Assembly: GCA_035762175.1 (NCBI GenBank)
Contig: DASTPP010000241.1
Span: 1 to 24,396 of the forward strand
From: DASTPP01 sp035762175
GTDB taxonomy: Bacteria > Myxococcota_A > Polyangia > Polyangiales > Polyangiaceae
Direction: 5' to 3'
DNA: 24,396 nt
A model generated the notes under the pieces. It worked only from the letters and a program-made list of their open reading frames with translations. It was not told the origin of the DNA and did not search any database. The translations under genes were made by a program, and so were the position numbers. Numbering within the stretch: position 1 is the stretch's first letter; the number at the start of each line of letters is the position of its first letter. Positions 1-8,561 of the stretch are shown piece by piece.

Positions 1-1
1 C

Positions 2-259
2 GGCGGCGCGCCCGCCGGCCTGTGGATCTACGTCGAAGACTGCGACGCGCTCTTCAACCGCGCCGTCGCCGCCGGCGGCGAGGTCGTGATGCCCATGGCC
101 GACCAGTTCTGGGGCGACCGCTGCGGCAACGTGCGCGACCCGCACGGCTTCACGTGGACGATCGCCACGCACAAAGAAGACCTGACCCCCCACGAGATGG
201 AGCAGCGGCAGGCCGAGTTCTTCCAGCAGTTCGCCGACGGCCCCCCGCGCAACGACTAG
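2..259 (+). CDS. VOC-family (glyoxalase/PhnB-like) protein, C-terminal part
   Basis: This is the last 85 codons of a gene whose start lies before the window. The frame starts at base 2 and ends with TAG at 257-259. The peptide contains VYVED-like and AGGEVVMPMADQFWGDR segments followed by RDPHGFTWTIATHKEDL. That pattern is typical of the second beta-alpha-beta-beta-beta half of PhnB/YdfO-like vicinal oxygen chelate proteins. The family covers metal-dependent glyoxalases, dioxygenases and drug-binding proteins, so neither substrate nor metal can be named. The C-terminal helix ending in EEDL-type and QRQAEFFQQ residues also fits this subfamily. Codon use is the local GC-rich type. The family call is fairly secure; the function is not known. 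Confidence 0.8.
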   Translation, partial: GGAPAGLWIYVEDCDALFNRAVAAGGEVVMPMADQFWGDRCGNVRDPHGFTWTIATHKEDLTPHEMEQRQAEFFQQFADGPPRND

Positions 260-297
260 CCGCCCCGGCGGCGCGCCGCCCCGCGGAAGGCCGTCGG

Positions 298-396
298 GGC
301 GGCGCGGCCCGCCGGCGCGCCGCGCTCGCCCCCGCGCCGCGCTCGCCCCCGGCGGCGCGGCCCGCCGGCGCGCCGCTCGCCCCCGGCGGCGCGGCC
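298..396. repeat. 26-bp direct repeats in the gap between the VOC gene and the next gene
   Basis: A 26-bp GC-only block at 298-323 recurs exactly at 351-376, and its first 12 bases appear again from 385. The copies are separated by GCTCGCCCCC-type spacers, and each contains the palindrome GGCGCGCC. No open frame with a plausible start uses the block, so it looks like expanded intergenic sequence. The gap 260-450 holds nothing else recognisable apart from the -10-like hexamers described separately. Confidence 0.6.
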
Positions 397-437
397 GGCG
401 GCCCGGTAGAATCTCGCCCCCGCGGCGGGCGACGCAG

Positions 438-443
438 TAGGCT
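438..443 (+). promoter_or_regulatory. Candidate leaderless-type -10 element (TAGGCT)
   Basis: TAGGCT lies exactly 7 nt before the ATG at 451. This is the TANNNT-N7-ATG spacing seen for leaderless transcripts in several GC-rich bacteria. No Shine-Dalgarno sequence is visible before this ATG and no clear -35 box is present. A second hexamer, TAGAAT at 407-412, is closer to consensus and would instead give a leader of about 30 nt. Confidence 0.35.
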
Positions 444-450
444 CGGGGCC

Positions 451-1344
451 ATGGTCGACCGGGCCCCGGCCTCGCCGCAGCGCCACCGCTTCCTTTGCCC
501 CCGCTGCCGCTCGGCCCTGACGCCCTGGCTGCGCGAGCTCGCCCTGCGCGAGGCGCTCTCCGCGCGCGACGCGACCTGGCTCCTGCCCGGCGGCTTCTTC
601 GCCCACCGCGACGCCGCCCTCTTCGGCGACGACGTGCCCACGCCCGCCGAAGCGTACCCCTGGCTGCTCGCCCCGCTCGGCGAGCGCTGGCTGAAGGCGC
701 ACCCCGACCTCGGGCGCACCACCGGCTGCTGCGGCCTGAGCTACCGCGACGAAGGGCGCCCGAACCTCATCTGCCCGCGGGGCCACGAGGTCGGCCTCAG
801 TTATCGCGAATGCCGCGGGCCCCACTGGTACGCGCTGAGCGACGAGGCCGAGCGGCAGTCCGAGAACGACCCCCGGCCCCTCGTCGACCCCGGCCCGAAG
901 CTCGCGCGGGCCCGCTCGCTCGCCGCGCGCCCGCTGCCCGCGCTCGCGCCCTTCGCCGGCGGCGCGCACGAGGTCCGCCACGACGAGCCCGAGGGCTGGC
1001 TCGGCGCGCTCTGGCTCGAGGCGCCTTCGGTCGAGTGCGCCGGCGGCGAAGGCGCCCCCTCGTTCGTCGTTCGCGCGAAGGGGCTGCCGGCCGACCGGGC
1101 GCTCGTTCTGCGCGCTCCTTGGCCCCAGATCGTGCGCCTGCTCTGCCTCGACGAGCCCCCCTGGGGCAGCCCCGATCTGCCCCTCGTCTGGAACGACGCC
1201 GCCGCGCCGACGGTCGAGATCTCGCGCCACGACGAGCTCATCTTGCTCACCACCTCGGCCGGCGAGCCCTCGGGCGGCGTCGCCCTCGTCTTCGACGCGA
1301 ACGAGTGGGCGGGCGCGTGGGCGCGCGCGGCGCAGGCGCCCTGA
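451..1344 (+). CDS. Hypothetical protein with an N-terminal CxxC motif
   Basis: The frame encodes 297 residues. The ATG at 451 was chosen because the protein becomes well-behaved from there (MVDRAPAS...), whereas the frame upstream is arginine-rich read-through of the GC-only intergenic repeats. Near the N-terminus is FLCPRCRS (Cys16 and Cys19). Further on come a GCCGLSYRDEG stretch and an ICPRGHEVGL segment, so several Cys/His could form a metal site such as a zinc ribbon. The C-terminal half is mixed beta-type sequence with no recognised catalytic motif. No signal peptide or membrane segment is visible. I do not recognise the family. It stands alone between the VOC gene and the broken Uma2 gene on the same strand, which does not hint at a role. 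Confidence 0.7.
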   Translation: MVDRAPASPQRHRFLCPRCRSALTPWLRELALREALSARDATWLLPGGFFAHRDAALFGDDVPTPAEAYPWLLAPLGERWLKAHPDLGRTTGCCGLSYRDEGRPNLICPRGHEVGLSYRECRGPHWYALSDEAERQSENDPRPLVDPGPKLARARSLAARPLPALAPFAGGAHEVRHDEPEGWLGALWLEAPSVECAGGEGAPSFVVRAKGLPADRALVLRAPWPQIVRLLCLDEPPWGSPDLPLVWNDAAAPTVEISRHDELILLTTSAGEPSGGVALVFDANEWAGAWARAAQAP

Positions 1345-1395
1345 CGCCGGGCAGCGGCCAGCGCCGCCGGCCTGGCTGCGCGGCCCCGACGTCGC

Positions 1396-1401
1396 TAGAC
1401 T
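1396..1401 (+). promoter_or_regulatory. Candidate leaderless-type -10 element (TAGACT)
   Basis: TAGACT is followed by exactly 7 nt and then the ATG at 1409, the same geometry as at 438-451. No ribosome-binding site is visible between the element and the start. The repeated arrangement before two consecutive genes supports short-leader or leaderless transcription, but without a clear -35 box the call remains tentative. Confidence 0.35.
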
Positions 1402-1408
1402 CGACCCC

Positions 1409-2035
1409 ATGGCCCTGCCCGCCCGCCCCGACGCCGGCCCCGCGCTCGACGAACGCGACCGCGACCAGCGCGTCATCTTGTACGACGTCCCCTGGGCGCA
1501 GTACGAGTCGCTGCTGGTCGTCCGCGGCGAGAAGGCGGGCGTGCGCATGACGTACCTGAGGGGGGCGCTCGAGCTGATGAGCCCGGCGATCGATCACGAA
1601 GCCATTAAGAAGCTCGTCGCCCGGCTGCTCGAGGCCTACGCCGAAGAAGCAGGCTTGCCGCTCAACGGCTACGGCTCATGGCCCCTCACCAGCGAGCCCG
1701 ATGAGAGCGGGCTCGAGCCCGACGAGTGCTACATCTTGGGCCCCCGCGAGAAGAGCCGGCCCGACCTCGCTATCGAGATCGCCTATAGCCGGGGCGGCCT
1801 CAATAAGCTCGAGGTATAACGGGGCCTCGGCGTCGGCGAGGTGTGGCTCTGGCACGAGGGGCTTCTCGACGTCTACGTCTTGCAGGCGGGCGCCTACGAG
1901 CGCGTCGAGCGGAGCGAGCTCTTGCCCGCGCTCGACCTCGATCTGCTCGTGCGCTTCGTCGACCACCGCGACCAGACCGCCTCGGTGCGCGCCTACCGCA
2001 AGGCCCTGCGCGAGCGCGGCGTCGGCCCCGCCTGA
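1409..2035 (+). pseudogene. Uma2-family (DUF820) PD-(D/E)XK nuclease-like gene with an internal stop
   Basis: A single reading frame of 209 codons encodes an Uma2-type protein, but codon 137 (1817-1819) is TAA. Before the stop are the typical LRGALELMSPAIDHEA segment, helix KKLVARLLEAYAEE, and RPDLAIEIAYSRGG with the PD...E core. After the stop the same frame continues with RGLGVGEVWLWHEG and a C-terminal domain ending at TGA 2033-2035. Family members normally read KLE-x-Y-RGLGV, so the TAA most simply replaces TAC (Tyr) by one C-to-A change. The truncated 136-residue product would keep the predicted D/E catalytic strand but lose the last core strand. Alternatives are sequencing error or read-through. 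Uma2 genes are common in multicopy families in cyanobacteria, planctomycetes and myxobacteria and their cellular role is unclear. Confidence 0.85.
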
Positions 2036-2050
2036 GCGCCGGGGCGGCGG

Positions 2051-2081
2051 GCCCCTGCCCCCCCTCGCCGGGGGGCGGGGG
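2051..2081. terminator. GC hairpin between convergent genes
   Basis: A run of C residues (2058-2064) faces a run of G residues (2070-2075) across a short TCGCC loop, with partial outer pairing between 2052-2057 and 2076-2081. It lies between the end of the Uma2 gene (+) and the end of the permease gene (-). There is no T tract on either side, so it is at best a non-canonical or processing hairpin. Confidence 0.35.
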
Positions 2082-2102
2082 CGCGGCGGCCTGGCGCCCC
2101 CT

Positions 2103-3332
2103 TCATTCTCGCCCGAGCGCCTGCACCGGGTCGAGCCGGGCGGCCCGGCGGGCGGGCACGAAGCCGAAGACGACGCCGATGGCGACGCTCGTGCCGAAGG
2201 CGACGGCGATGGCATACGGGTCGATCGACATGGGCACCGAGAGGGCGCGCGCGAGCACCACGGCGGCCCCGAAGGCGGCGGCGACGCCGGCGACGCCCCC
2301 GAGCAGCGAGAGCACGACGGCCTCGACCAGGAACTGCAAGAGCACGTTCGCCTCGCGGGCGCCGATGGCCATGCGGATGCCGATCTCGCGGGTGCGCTCG
2401 GTGACCGACACGAGCATGATGTTCATCACGCCGATGCCCCCCACCACCAGCGACACGGCGGCGACGCCGAGCAAGAGCACGGTCATCGCGTCGTAGATGC
2501 CCTGCATCATCGCCTGGAACTCGGCCTGGGTGCGCACCTGGAAGTCGGGCTCGTCGTTCGGGCCGATGCGGTGGCGCTGGCGCAAGATGGCGTCGATCTG
2601 CTTGGCGGCGCGGACGGAGGCGTCGGCGTCGGTGCCCGAGAGCAAGAGGACGTTGACGGCGCCGCCGCGCTCGTTGTTGATTCTCCCGCGGAAGGTGCCG
2701 GTCGGCACGAGCACGAGGTCGTCTTGGTCGCGGCCGAACGAGTTCTGGCCCTTCGACTCGAGCACGCCGGTGACGCGGAACGGGTGCTTGCCGATGCGCA
2801 CGGTGCGCCCGACGGCGTCGTCGCTGCCGAAGAGCGCCAGCTTGGACGTCATGCCGAGCACGCAGACGCGCTCCTTCGTGCGCTCGGCCGACTCGTCCCA
2901 GGGCCCGCCGTGCGCGAAGGCCCAGTCGCGCACGGCGAAGTACGAGCGTAGCGTGCCGACCGCGGTGGTCGAGGCGTTGTTGCCGTCGACCGCCATCTGC
3001 ACGGCGGCGAAGTTGGCCGGGGCCCAGGTCGCGATGGCGGGCGCCTCGCGGGCGATGGCGTGGCCGTCTTCGAGCGTCAGGCGCGCGCCCGAGCCCTGCG
3101 CGGTGCGCGCGCCCGAGGCGTTGGCCGACTGGGGGAAGACGATGATGACGTTCGAGCCGAGGCTGGCGATCTGCTCGCCGACGGCGGTGCGCGCGCCCTT
3201 GCCGAGGGCGGCGACGAGCACCACGCTCATCACGCCGATCAAGATGCCGACGACGGTGAGGGCGGCGCGCAGGCGGTTGCGCCACACCGAGCGCAGCGCG
3301 AGCGAAAACGACGAGAGGAAGAGCGAGAGCAC
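2103..3332 (-). CDS. MacB/FtsX-like ABC transporter permease (second permease)
   Basis: This 409-residue protein starts at a GTG (3332-3330) and ends cleanly after ARLDPVQALGRE, the normal C-terminus of MacB-type permeases. It has one membrane segment near residues 19-45 (RAALTVVGILIGVMSVVLVAA) and a large periplasmic MacB_PCD region. Three C-terminal membrane segments around the conserved GGIGVMNIMLVSV and REIGIRMAIGA motifs make up the FtsX domain. It would pair with the upstream ATPase and the sister permease as a heterodimer, coupling ATP hydrolysis to extrusion of a periplasmic substrate delivered to the MacA-like adaptor. Substrate is unknown; macrolides, peptides and lipoproteins are all exported by relatives. 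It is the last gene of the operon. Confidence 0.9.
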   Translation of the reverse strand: MLSLFLSSFSLALRSVWRNRLRAALTVVGILIGVMSVVLVAALGKGARTAVGEQIASLGSNVIIVFPQSANASGARTAQGSGARLTLEDGHAIAREAPAIATWAPANFAAVQMAVDGNNASTTAVGTLRSYFAVRDWAFAHGGPWDESAERTKERVCVLGMTSKLALFGSDDAVGRTVRIGKHPFRVTGVLESKGQNSFGRDQDDLVLVPTGTFRGRINNERGGAVNVLLLSGTDADASVRAAKQIDAILRQRHRIGPNDEPDFQVRTQAEFQAMMQGIYDAMTVLLLGVAAVSLVVGGIGVMNIMLVSVTERTREIGIRMAIGAREANVLLQFLVEAVVLSLLGGVAGVAAAFGAAVVLARALSVPMSIDPYAIAVAFGTSVAIGVVFGFVPARRAARLDPVQALGRE

Positions 3333-3341
3333 GGGCGGGGC

Positions 3342-4572
3342 CTAACTCTTGGCGCAGGGCGTCGATGGGGTCGAGCGCGGCGGCCCTCCGGGCCGGCAGG
3401 ATGCCGAAGACCAGCCCGATGGCGGCGCTCGTGGCGAAGGCGACGCCGAGGGCGCCGAGCGGCGGGCTCATGGGCCAGTCGAGCGCGCGGATCAGCGCGA
3501 CGGTGCCGGCGAGCCCGAGCGCCGCGCCGGCGACGCCGCCGAGCATGGTGAGCACCACCGCCTCGACCAAGAATTGCAGCCGGATGTCGGCCTGCCCCGC
3601 CCCGATGGCCATGCGGATGCCGATCTCGCGGGTGCGCTCGGTGACCGACACGAGCATGATGTTCATCACGCCGATGCCCCCCACCACCAGCGAGACGGCC
3701 GCCACCGTGACGAGCAAGACCGAGAGCATCTCGTAGATCGACTCTTGCCGCTGGCGGAACTCGGCCATGGTTCGCACGATGAAGTCGGGCTCTTGCAGGT
3801 CGTGAATGCCGTGGCGCTGGCGCAAGATCGACTCGGCCTGGGCCTTGGCCCGGTCGATGACGCGCGGGCTCGAGGCCGAGATGATGAGCATGTCGACGCG
3901 CCCGGGCGCCGTCGCCCGCACCCGCGACCGGAAGGTGCCGCTCGGCATGAAGACCTGGTCGTCTTGGTCTTCGCCGAAGGGGTTCGGGCCCTTGCGCCCG
4001 AGCACCCCGAGCACCCGGTAGGGGTGGCGGCCGATGCGCACGACGGCCCCCACCGGGTCCTGGTTGCCGAAGAGCGTCTCGGCGGGCGTGGCCCCGAGCA
4101 CCACGACGCGCGCCTTGACCCGCTCGTCCTGCTCCGTCCACAGGCCGCCGCGGGTGACGGGGTACGAGACGATGTCGAAGTACGCGAGCGAGGTGCCGAC
4201 CACGCTGGTCGAGGCGTTGCGGTCGCCGTAGACGATCTGCGCGCTGTTGGTCAGGTCGGGGGCGACGGCCGCGACGCTCGTCGCCTCGCGCGCCACGGCC
4301 CGCCCGTCGGCCTCGGTCAGCCGGCCCTGGCCGCGCGTGCGCGCCCCCGACGACTGGGTCGGCTGCGCCCGCACGAAGAGCACGTTCGAGCCCATGTTCT
4401 CGAACTTGCGCGCGATGCTCTCGCGCGCGCCGGTGCCGAGCGCGGTCACGATGACGACGGCGGCGATGCCGATCAAGATGCCGAGCACCGTGAGCGCGGC
4501 GCGCACCTTCGCCCGCGCGACGGCCTTGAAGGCGAGGCGGGTCGAGGCGAGCAGGGCTTGCAGTTCGGACAC
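3342..4572 (-). CDS. MacB/FtsX-like ABC transporter permease (first permease), stop displaced by one base
   Basis: The GTG at 4572-4570 starts MSELQALLAS. The protein has the same architecture as the next gene: TM1 near residues 25-47, MacB periplasmic core domain, then FtsX domain with GGIGVMNIMLVSV. It reaches its family C-terminus at DPIDALRQE (GAG codon 3348-3346). There the next codon reads TTA GGC instead of a stop; a TAG sits one base later (3344-3342, +1 frame). Taken literally the frame continues to 1993, giving 859 residues with an arginine-rich tail that is only the shadow of the downstream permease. I therefore end the gene at the TAG. Either a base was gained in the TT of GAGTTAG, by mutation or sequencing, or a +1 shift is used. 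A GGAG lies 9 nt upstream of the GTG. See the operon finding for the possible ATPase-permease fusion. Confidence 0.8.
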
Positions 4573-5350
<778 letters not shown>

Positions 5351-5384
5351 GGCGCTCGCGCGCTCTCTCTCCGGGGGGCGCCGC

Positions 5385-6755
5385 TCAGAAGAGGCGCGGC
5401 CCCTTCTTCGCGTCCTTGTCGTCGGCCTCGTCGGTGACGAGCTTGGCGCTCGGCGGCAGGTCGGCCCCCTCGCGCAGCGCGGTGAAGGTGCCGTCGGTGA
5501 TGCCCACCGGCACGACGCGCGGCTCGATCTTCTCGGCCCCCGGCGTCTCGTCCGCCAACAGATAGACCCGCCCCGTGCGCGCCTCGAGCGGCTTCTCGGG
5601 CGGCCGCGGGACGGGCTTGCCGTCGGGCCCCTTCTCGGGCGAGGGCTTGAAGCGCAGCGCCGCGTTCGGCACCCGGGTCGCGTTCTTGACCTCGTTCGTG
5701 CGCACCGTCACCGTCGCCGTCATGCCCGGGCGCAGCTTGCGCTCGGGGTTGTCGACCTCGATGACCGCCTGGTACGTCACCACGCCCTGCACCGTGGTCG
5801 GGTTGTACCGGACCTGGCTCACCTTGCCCCGGAAGCGCTCGCCCGGGAAGGCGTCGACCGTCGCCTCGGCCCCCATGCCCTCGGTCAGCTTGCCGACGTC
5901 GGCCTCGTCGATGTCGGCGAAGACGCGCATCTTGCTCAGGTCTTGCGCGATCGTGAAGAGCACCGGCGCCTGGAAGCTCGCCGCCACCGTCTGCCCCGGG
6001 TCGATCGCCCGGTTGGTGACCACCCCGTCGATCGGGGCGTAGATGCGCGTGAACGACAGGTTCGCGTTCGCCGACGTGATCTGCGCCTGCGTCGAGCCAA
6101 TCTGCGCCGCCATCTGCCGCACCTCGGCCGCGGCCACGTCGCGCTGGCCCTGCACCGCGTCGACGTCGGCCTGGCTCGCCAGGTTCTCGGCCTTCAGCCG
6201 CTTGAGCCGCTCGAGGTTGATCTCGGTCGTCTTGACGCCCGCCTCGGCGCGGGCGAGCCCCGCCTTCTGCGCCTCGAGCTGCGCCCGCATCTGCTCGACC
6301 TGCGCGCCGTACGTCACCGGGTCGATCTCGGCGAGCACGTCGCCCTTCTTCACCGTCGAGTTGAAGTCGACCAAGACGCTGCGGATGCGCCCCGACACCT
6401 GCGCGCCCACCTGCACCTCGGTCACCGGCTTGACCGTGCCGGTCGACTGCACGGTCTCGACCACGTCGCCCTGGCTGAGCGCCTGGGTCATGTAGCGCGC
6501 CGGCGGCGGCGGGCGGCTCTTGACCCGCCACGCGGCCACGCCCGCCACCAGCGCGATCATGATGGTCAAGAGCCCCGCCCGGCGCAGCCAGCGCCGCCCG
6601 CCCTCGACCGACGAGAGATCGCGCTCGAGCTCGGCGACCGCGCGGGACGCCAGCGCCCCGGGCGCCGCCGCCGCGGGCGGCTGGGCCGGCGCCGCCGCGG
6701 GGGGCGCCGCCCGCGGGGGCTTCGACAACGATGCAGAGGCCGGTTCGGTCGTCAT
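5385..6755 (-). CDS. MacA/HlyD-family periplasmic adaptor (membrane fusion protein)
   Basis: This 456-residue protein begins with an Ala/Pro-rich cytoplasmic segment of about 55 residues and one membrane anchor at about residues 60-77. The periplasmic part follows. VQVGAQVSGRIRSVLVDFN and KKGDVLAEIDP form the first half of the lipoyl/barrel-sandwich domain. Next is a coiled-coil hairpin rich in Ala, Glu and Gln (about residues 145-210), then the second half, FTRIYAPIDGVVTNRAIDPG, and the beta-barrel domain with RKLRPGMTATVTV. It would bridge the MacB-like inner-membrane pump to an outer-membrane channel, for which no gene is present here. It is the first gene of the operon adaptor-ATPase-permease-permease, which suggests it is made from a promoter in the 6756-7198 gap. 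Confidence 0.92.
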   Translation of the reverse strand: MTTEPASASLSKPPRAAPPAAAPAQPPAAAAPGALASRAVAELERDLSSVEGGRRWLRRAGLLTIMIALVAGVAAWRVKSRPPPPARYMTQALSQGDVVETVQSTGTVKPVTEVQVGAQVSGRIRSVLVDFNSTVKKGDVLAEIDPVTYGAQVEQMRAQLEAQKAGLARAEAGVKTTEINLERLKRLKAENLASQADVDAVQGQRDVAAAEVRQMAAQIGSTQAQITSANANLSFTRIYAPIDGVVTNRAIDPGQTVAASFQAPVLFTIAQDLSKMRVFADIDEADVGKLTEGMGAEATVDAFPGERFRGKVSQVRYNPTTVQGVVTYQAVIEVDNPERKLRPGMTATVTVRTNEVKNATRVPNAALRFKPSPEKGPDGKPVPRPPEKPLEARTGRVYLLADETPGAEKIEPRVVPVGITDGTFTALREGADLPPSAKLVTDEADDKDAKKGPRLF

Positions 6756-7198
6756 GGTCTAGCTTTCACCCCGGCGGTTGGGGAGGGCCGCGCGTAACCG
6801 CGGGCACGCCCCCCCGATTCCCGGAGGGTGGCGTACCACGTGGCCAGGCCGGGTCTACCCCGGCCCCCTCGGACGTCGGCCCGGCCCGCCGGCCGAGCTG
6901 CCCCCCCCGAGGCCCGCGACGAGCTTCGGATCGTAACCGCCGCCGGGTCAACGTTCGAGGGGGCCGCTCCGACGAGATAGACCCGAAAACGCCCGAAAGG
7001 TCGCCCGCCGCCCGCACTTTTCGCCCCCGCGCCGGGCGCTCGAATCGTCTTGGTGGACCTTGGCGGCCGGTGTAGGGTGCCGGGCCGAGGGGGGTCGCGC
7101 GACGCGGGGGCGGCGAGCCGATGCGCCCCCCCTTGGCCCGCCCGTCGGGCCGGCGCAGGCCCCGAGACCGAACCCTTACCTACCAACGGATTGACGCC
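6756..7198. other. Divergent intergenic region between the efflux operon and citrate synthase
   Basis: These 443 bases separate two divergent starts and must hold both promoters. I see GC-rich inverted segments around 6850-6900 but no consensus promoter facing the efflux operon. The open frames crossing it are arginine/proline-rich shadows with no family resemblance. Confidence 0.5.
7050..7078 (+). promoter_or_regulatory. Weak sigma70-like promoter candidate for citrate synthase
   Basis: TTGGTG (7050-7055) and TAGGGT (7073-7078) are separated by 17 nt, about 120 nt upstream of the citrate synthase ATG. Each hexamer matches consensus at only about half its positions, so this is a guess based mainly on spacing. 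Confidence 0.2.
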
Positions 7199-8362
7199 AT
7201 GAGCGAAGCGAAGGTGGCCGAAAAGAAGCCCGGTGCGGGCCTCGAAGACGTCGTGGCGGGCGAGAGCTCCATTTGTTACATCGACGGGCTGAAGGGGGTC
7301 TTGCGCTACCGGGGCTACCCCATCCAAGAGCTCGCCGAGCGGGCGACCTTCGAAGAGGTCGTCTACCTCTTGTGGAACGGCGAGCTGCCCAAGCGCGCCG
7401 AGCTCGAGCAGTTCCGCCGCTCGCTCGCCGAGGCGGGCCGGGTGCCCGAGCCGGTCTACGACGCCCTGCGCGCGCTGCCCAAAGACATTCACCCCATGGC
7501 CGCCCTGCGCACCGCCATCTCGGTCGCCGGCCACCACGACCCCGACGCCGAGGCCGGCCCCCGCGATCCGCAGGCCGCCCGCCGCAGCGCCGCCCGCCTG
7601 CAGGCCTGGGTCGTCGGCATCGTCGCCGCCTGGGACCGCATTCGCCGCGGCAAAGAGCCCCTCGCCCCCCGGCCCGGGCTCTCGCTCGCCGCCCAGTACT
7701 TCTACCAGACCAACGGCACCCCCGCGTCCGACGGGGCCGTGCGCGTCTTCGACCAGTGCCTGACGCTGCACGCCGACCACGAGCTCAACGCCTCGACCTT
7801 CACCGCGCGCGTCATCGCCGCGACCCTGTCGGACGTTTATTCGTCGGTCGTCGGCGCCATCGGCGCGCTCAAGGGCCCGCTGCACGGCGGCGCCAACACC
7901 GACGTGATGAAGATGCTCCTCGAGATCGACGCCCAGGGCAAGGGCCCGGCCGGCGCCAAGGCCTGGGTCGAGGGCGCCCTCGCCGCCAAGCGCAAGATCT
8001 CGGGCTTCGGCCACCGCGTCTACCGCGCCCCCGACCCGCGCGCCACCAAGCTCAAAGAGCTCTCGGCCCTGACCGCCAAAGACTCGGGCGAGCCCCGGTG
8101 GTACGAGCTCAGCCTCGCCGTCGAGAAGGCCTTTCACGAGCTGAAGAACCTGCCCGCCAACGTCGACTTCTTCAGCGCCAGCGCCTACTACGCGCTCGGC
8201 ATCTCGCCCGACATGTACACGCCCATCTTCGCCATCTCGCGCATGAGCGGCTGGGTCGCCCACGTGCTCGAGCAGTACGCGAACAACCGCCTCATTCGCC
8301 CCCGCGCCGACTACCTCGGCCCCGACGAGCGCCACGTCGAGCCGCTCGAAACGCGGGGCTGA
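7199..8362 (+). CDS. gltA: Citrate synthase
   Basis: This 387-residue protein condenses acetyl-CoA with oxaloacetate at the entry to the TCA cycle. The catalytic residues are in place: His in LHADHELNAST, His in GFGHRVYR, and Asp in VDFFSAS. The CoA/oxaloacetate-binding GPLHGGAN is also present. The N-terminal part has the usual SSICYIDGLKGVLRYRGYPI segment. I chose the ATG at 7199 (MSEAKVAEKK). The frame is open back to 7121, but that extension is Arg/Pro-rich and lacks homology character. The short length without an N-terminal beta-rich domain is like the small dimeric (type I) or 2-methylcitrate-synthase-like forms, so a 2-methylcitrate synthase activity cannot be excluded. It stands alone, divergent from the efflux operon. 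Confidence 0.93.
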   Translation: MSEAKVAEKKPGAGLEDVVAGESSICYIDGLKGVLRYRGYPIQELAERATFEEVVYLLWNGELPKRAELEQFRRSLAEAGRVPEPVYDALRALPKDIHPMAALRTAISVAGHHDPDAEAGPRDPQAARRSAARLQAWVVGIVAAWDRIRRGKEPLAPRPGLSLAAQYFYQTNGTPASDGAVRVFDQCLTLHADHELNASTFTARVIAATLSDVYSSVVGAIGALKGPLHGGANTDVMKMLLEIDAQGKGPAGAKAWVEGALAAKRKISGFGHRVYRAPDPRATKLKELSALTAKDSGEPRWYELSLAVEKAFHELKNLPANVDFFSASAYYALGISPDMYTPIFAISRMSGWVAHVLEQYANNRLIRPRADYLGPDERHVEPLETRG

Positions 8363-8367
8363 TGGTC

Positions 8368-8387
8368 CCCCGGGCTGAAGCCCGGGG
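8368..8387. terminator. Perfect hairpin just after the citrate synthase stop
   Basis: CCCCGGGCT (8368-8376) and AGCCCGGGG (8379-8387) form a 9-bp perfect stem starting 6 nt after the TGA. No T tract follows, so it may be a 3'-end stabilising or REP-type hairpin. The same type of palindrome is scattered between genes in many GC-rich bacteria. Confidence 0.5.
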
Positions 8388-8416
8388 CACGGGGTAACCC
8401 GCTGAAACGGCGCGTA

Positions 8417-8521
8417 AAGCCCGGCCCTCGCCGGGGCCGGGCTCCCTCGCCGCGAGCGGCTTCGCGCGCTCGTCGGGAAGCCACAGCCCGATGGAGCCCC
8501 GCCCCGGCGAGGGCCGGGCTT
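8417..8521. repeat. REP-like inverted repeat pair
   Basis: A 21-bp arm at 8417-8437 is repeated as an exact reverse complement at 8501-8521, with 63 bases between. The left arm also folds on itself: AGCCCGGCCC at 8418-8427 pairs with GGGCCGGGCT ending at 8442. The pair lies in the convergent gap between citrate synthase and the membrane-protein gene, the usual place for REP/BIME-type elements. No transposase gene is in the window. Confidence 0.65.
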
Positions 8522-8561
8522 GGCGCGCCGGACCGCGTCGAAGCCGCGCGGCACGCCTTGG

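Noticed and set aside
256..1548. Long minus-strand frame over the first two genes
   Set aside because: An Arg/Gly/Ala-rich antisense shadow created by high GC at third codon positions; the plus-strand VOC end and CxxC protein are better supported.
1993..3341. 450-residue C-terminal extension of the first permease
   Set aside because: It is arginine-rich, has no domain character, and is simply the second permease read in another frame; the family C-terminus is reached at LRQE (3348-3346).
3239..4572. 450-residue extension of the ABC ATPase
   Set aside because: It is the shadow of the first permease in another frame and carries no recognisable protein features.
7121..7198. 26-residue N-terminal extension of citrate synthase
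   Set aside because: Arg/Pro-rich and unlike any citrate synthase N-terminus; the ATG at 7199 gives the normal start.
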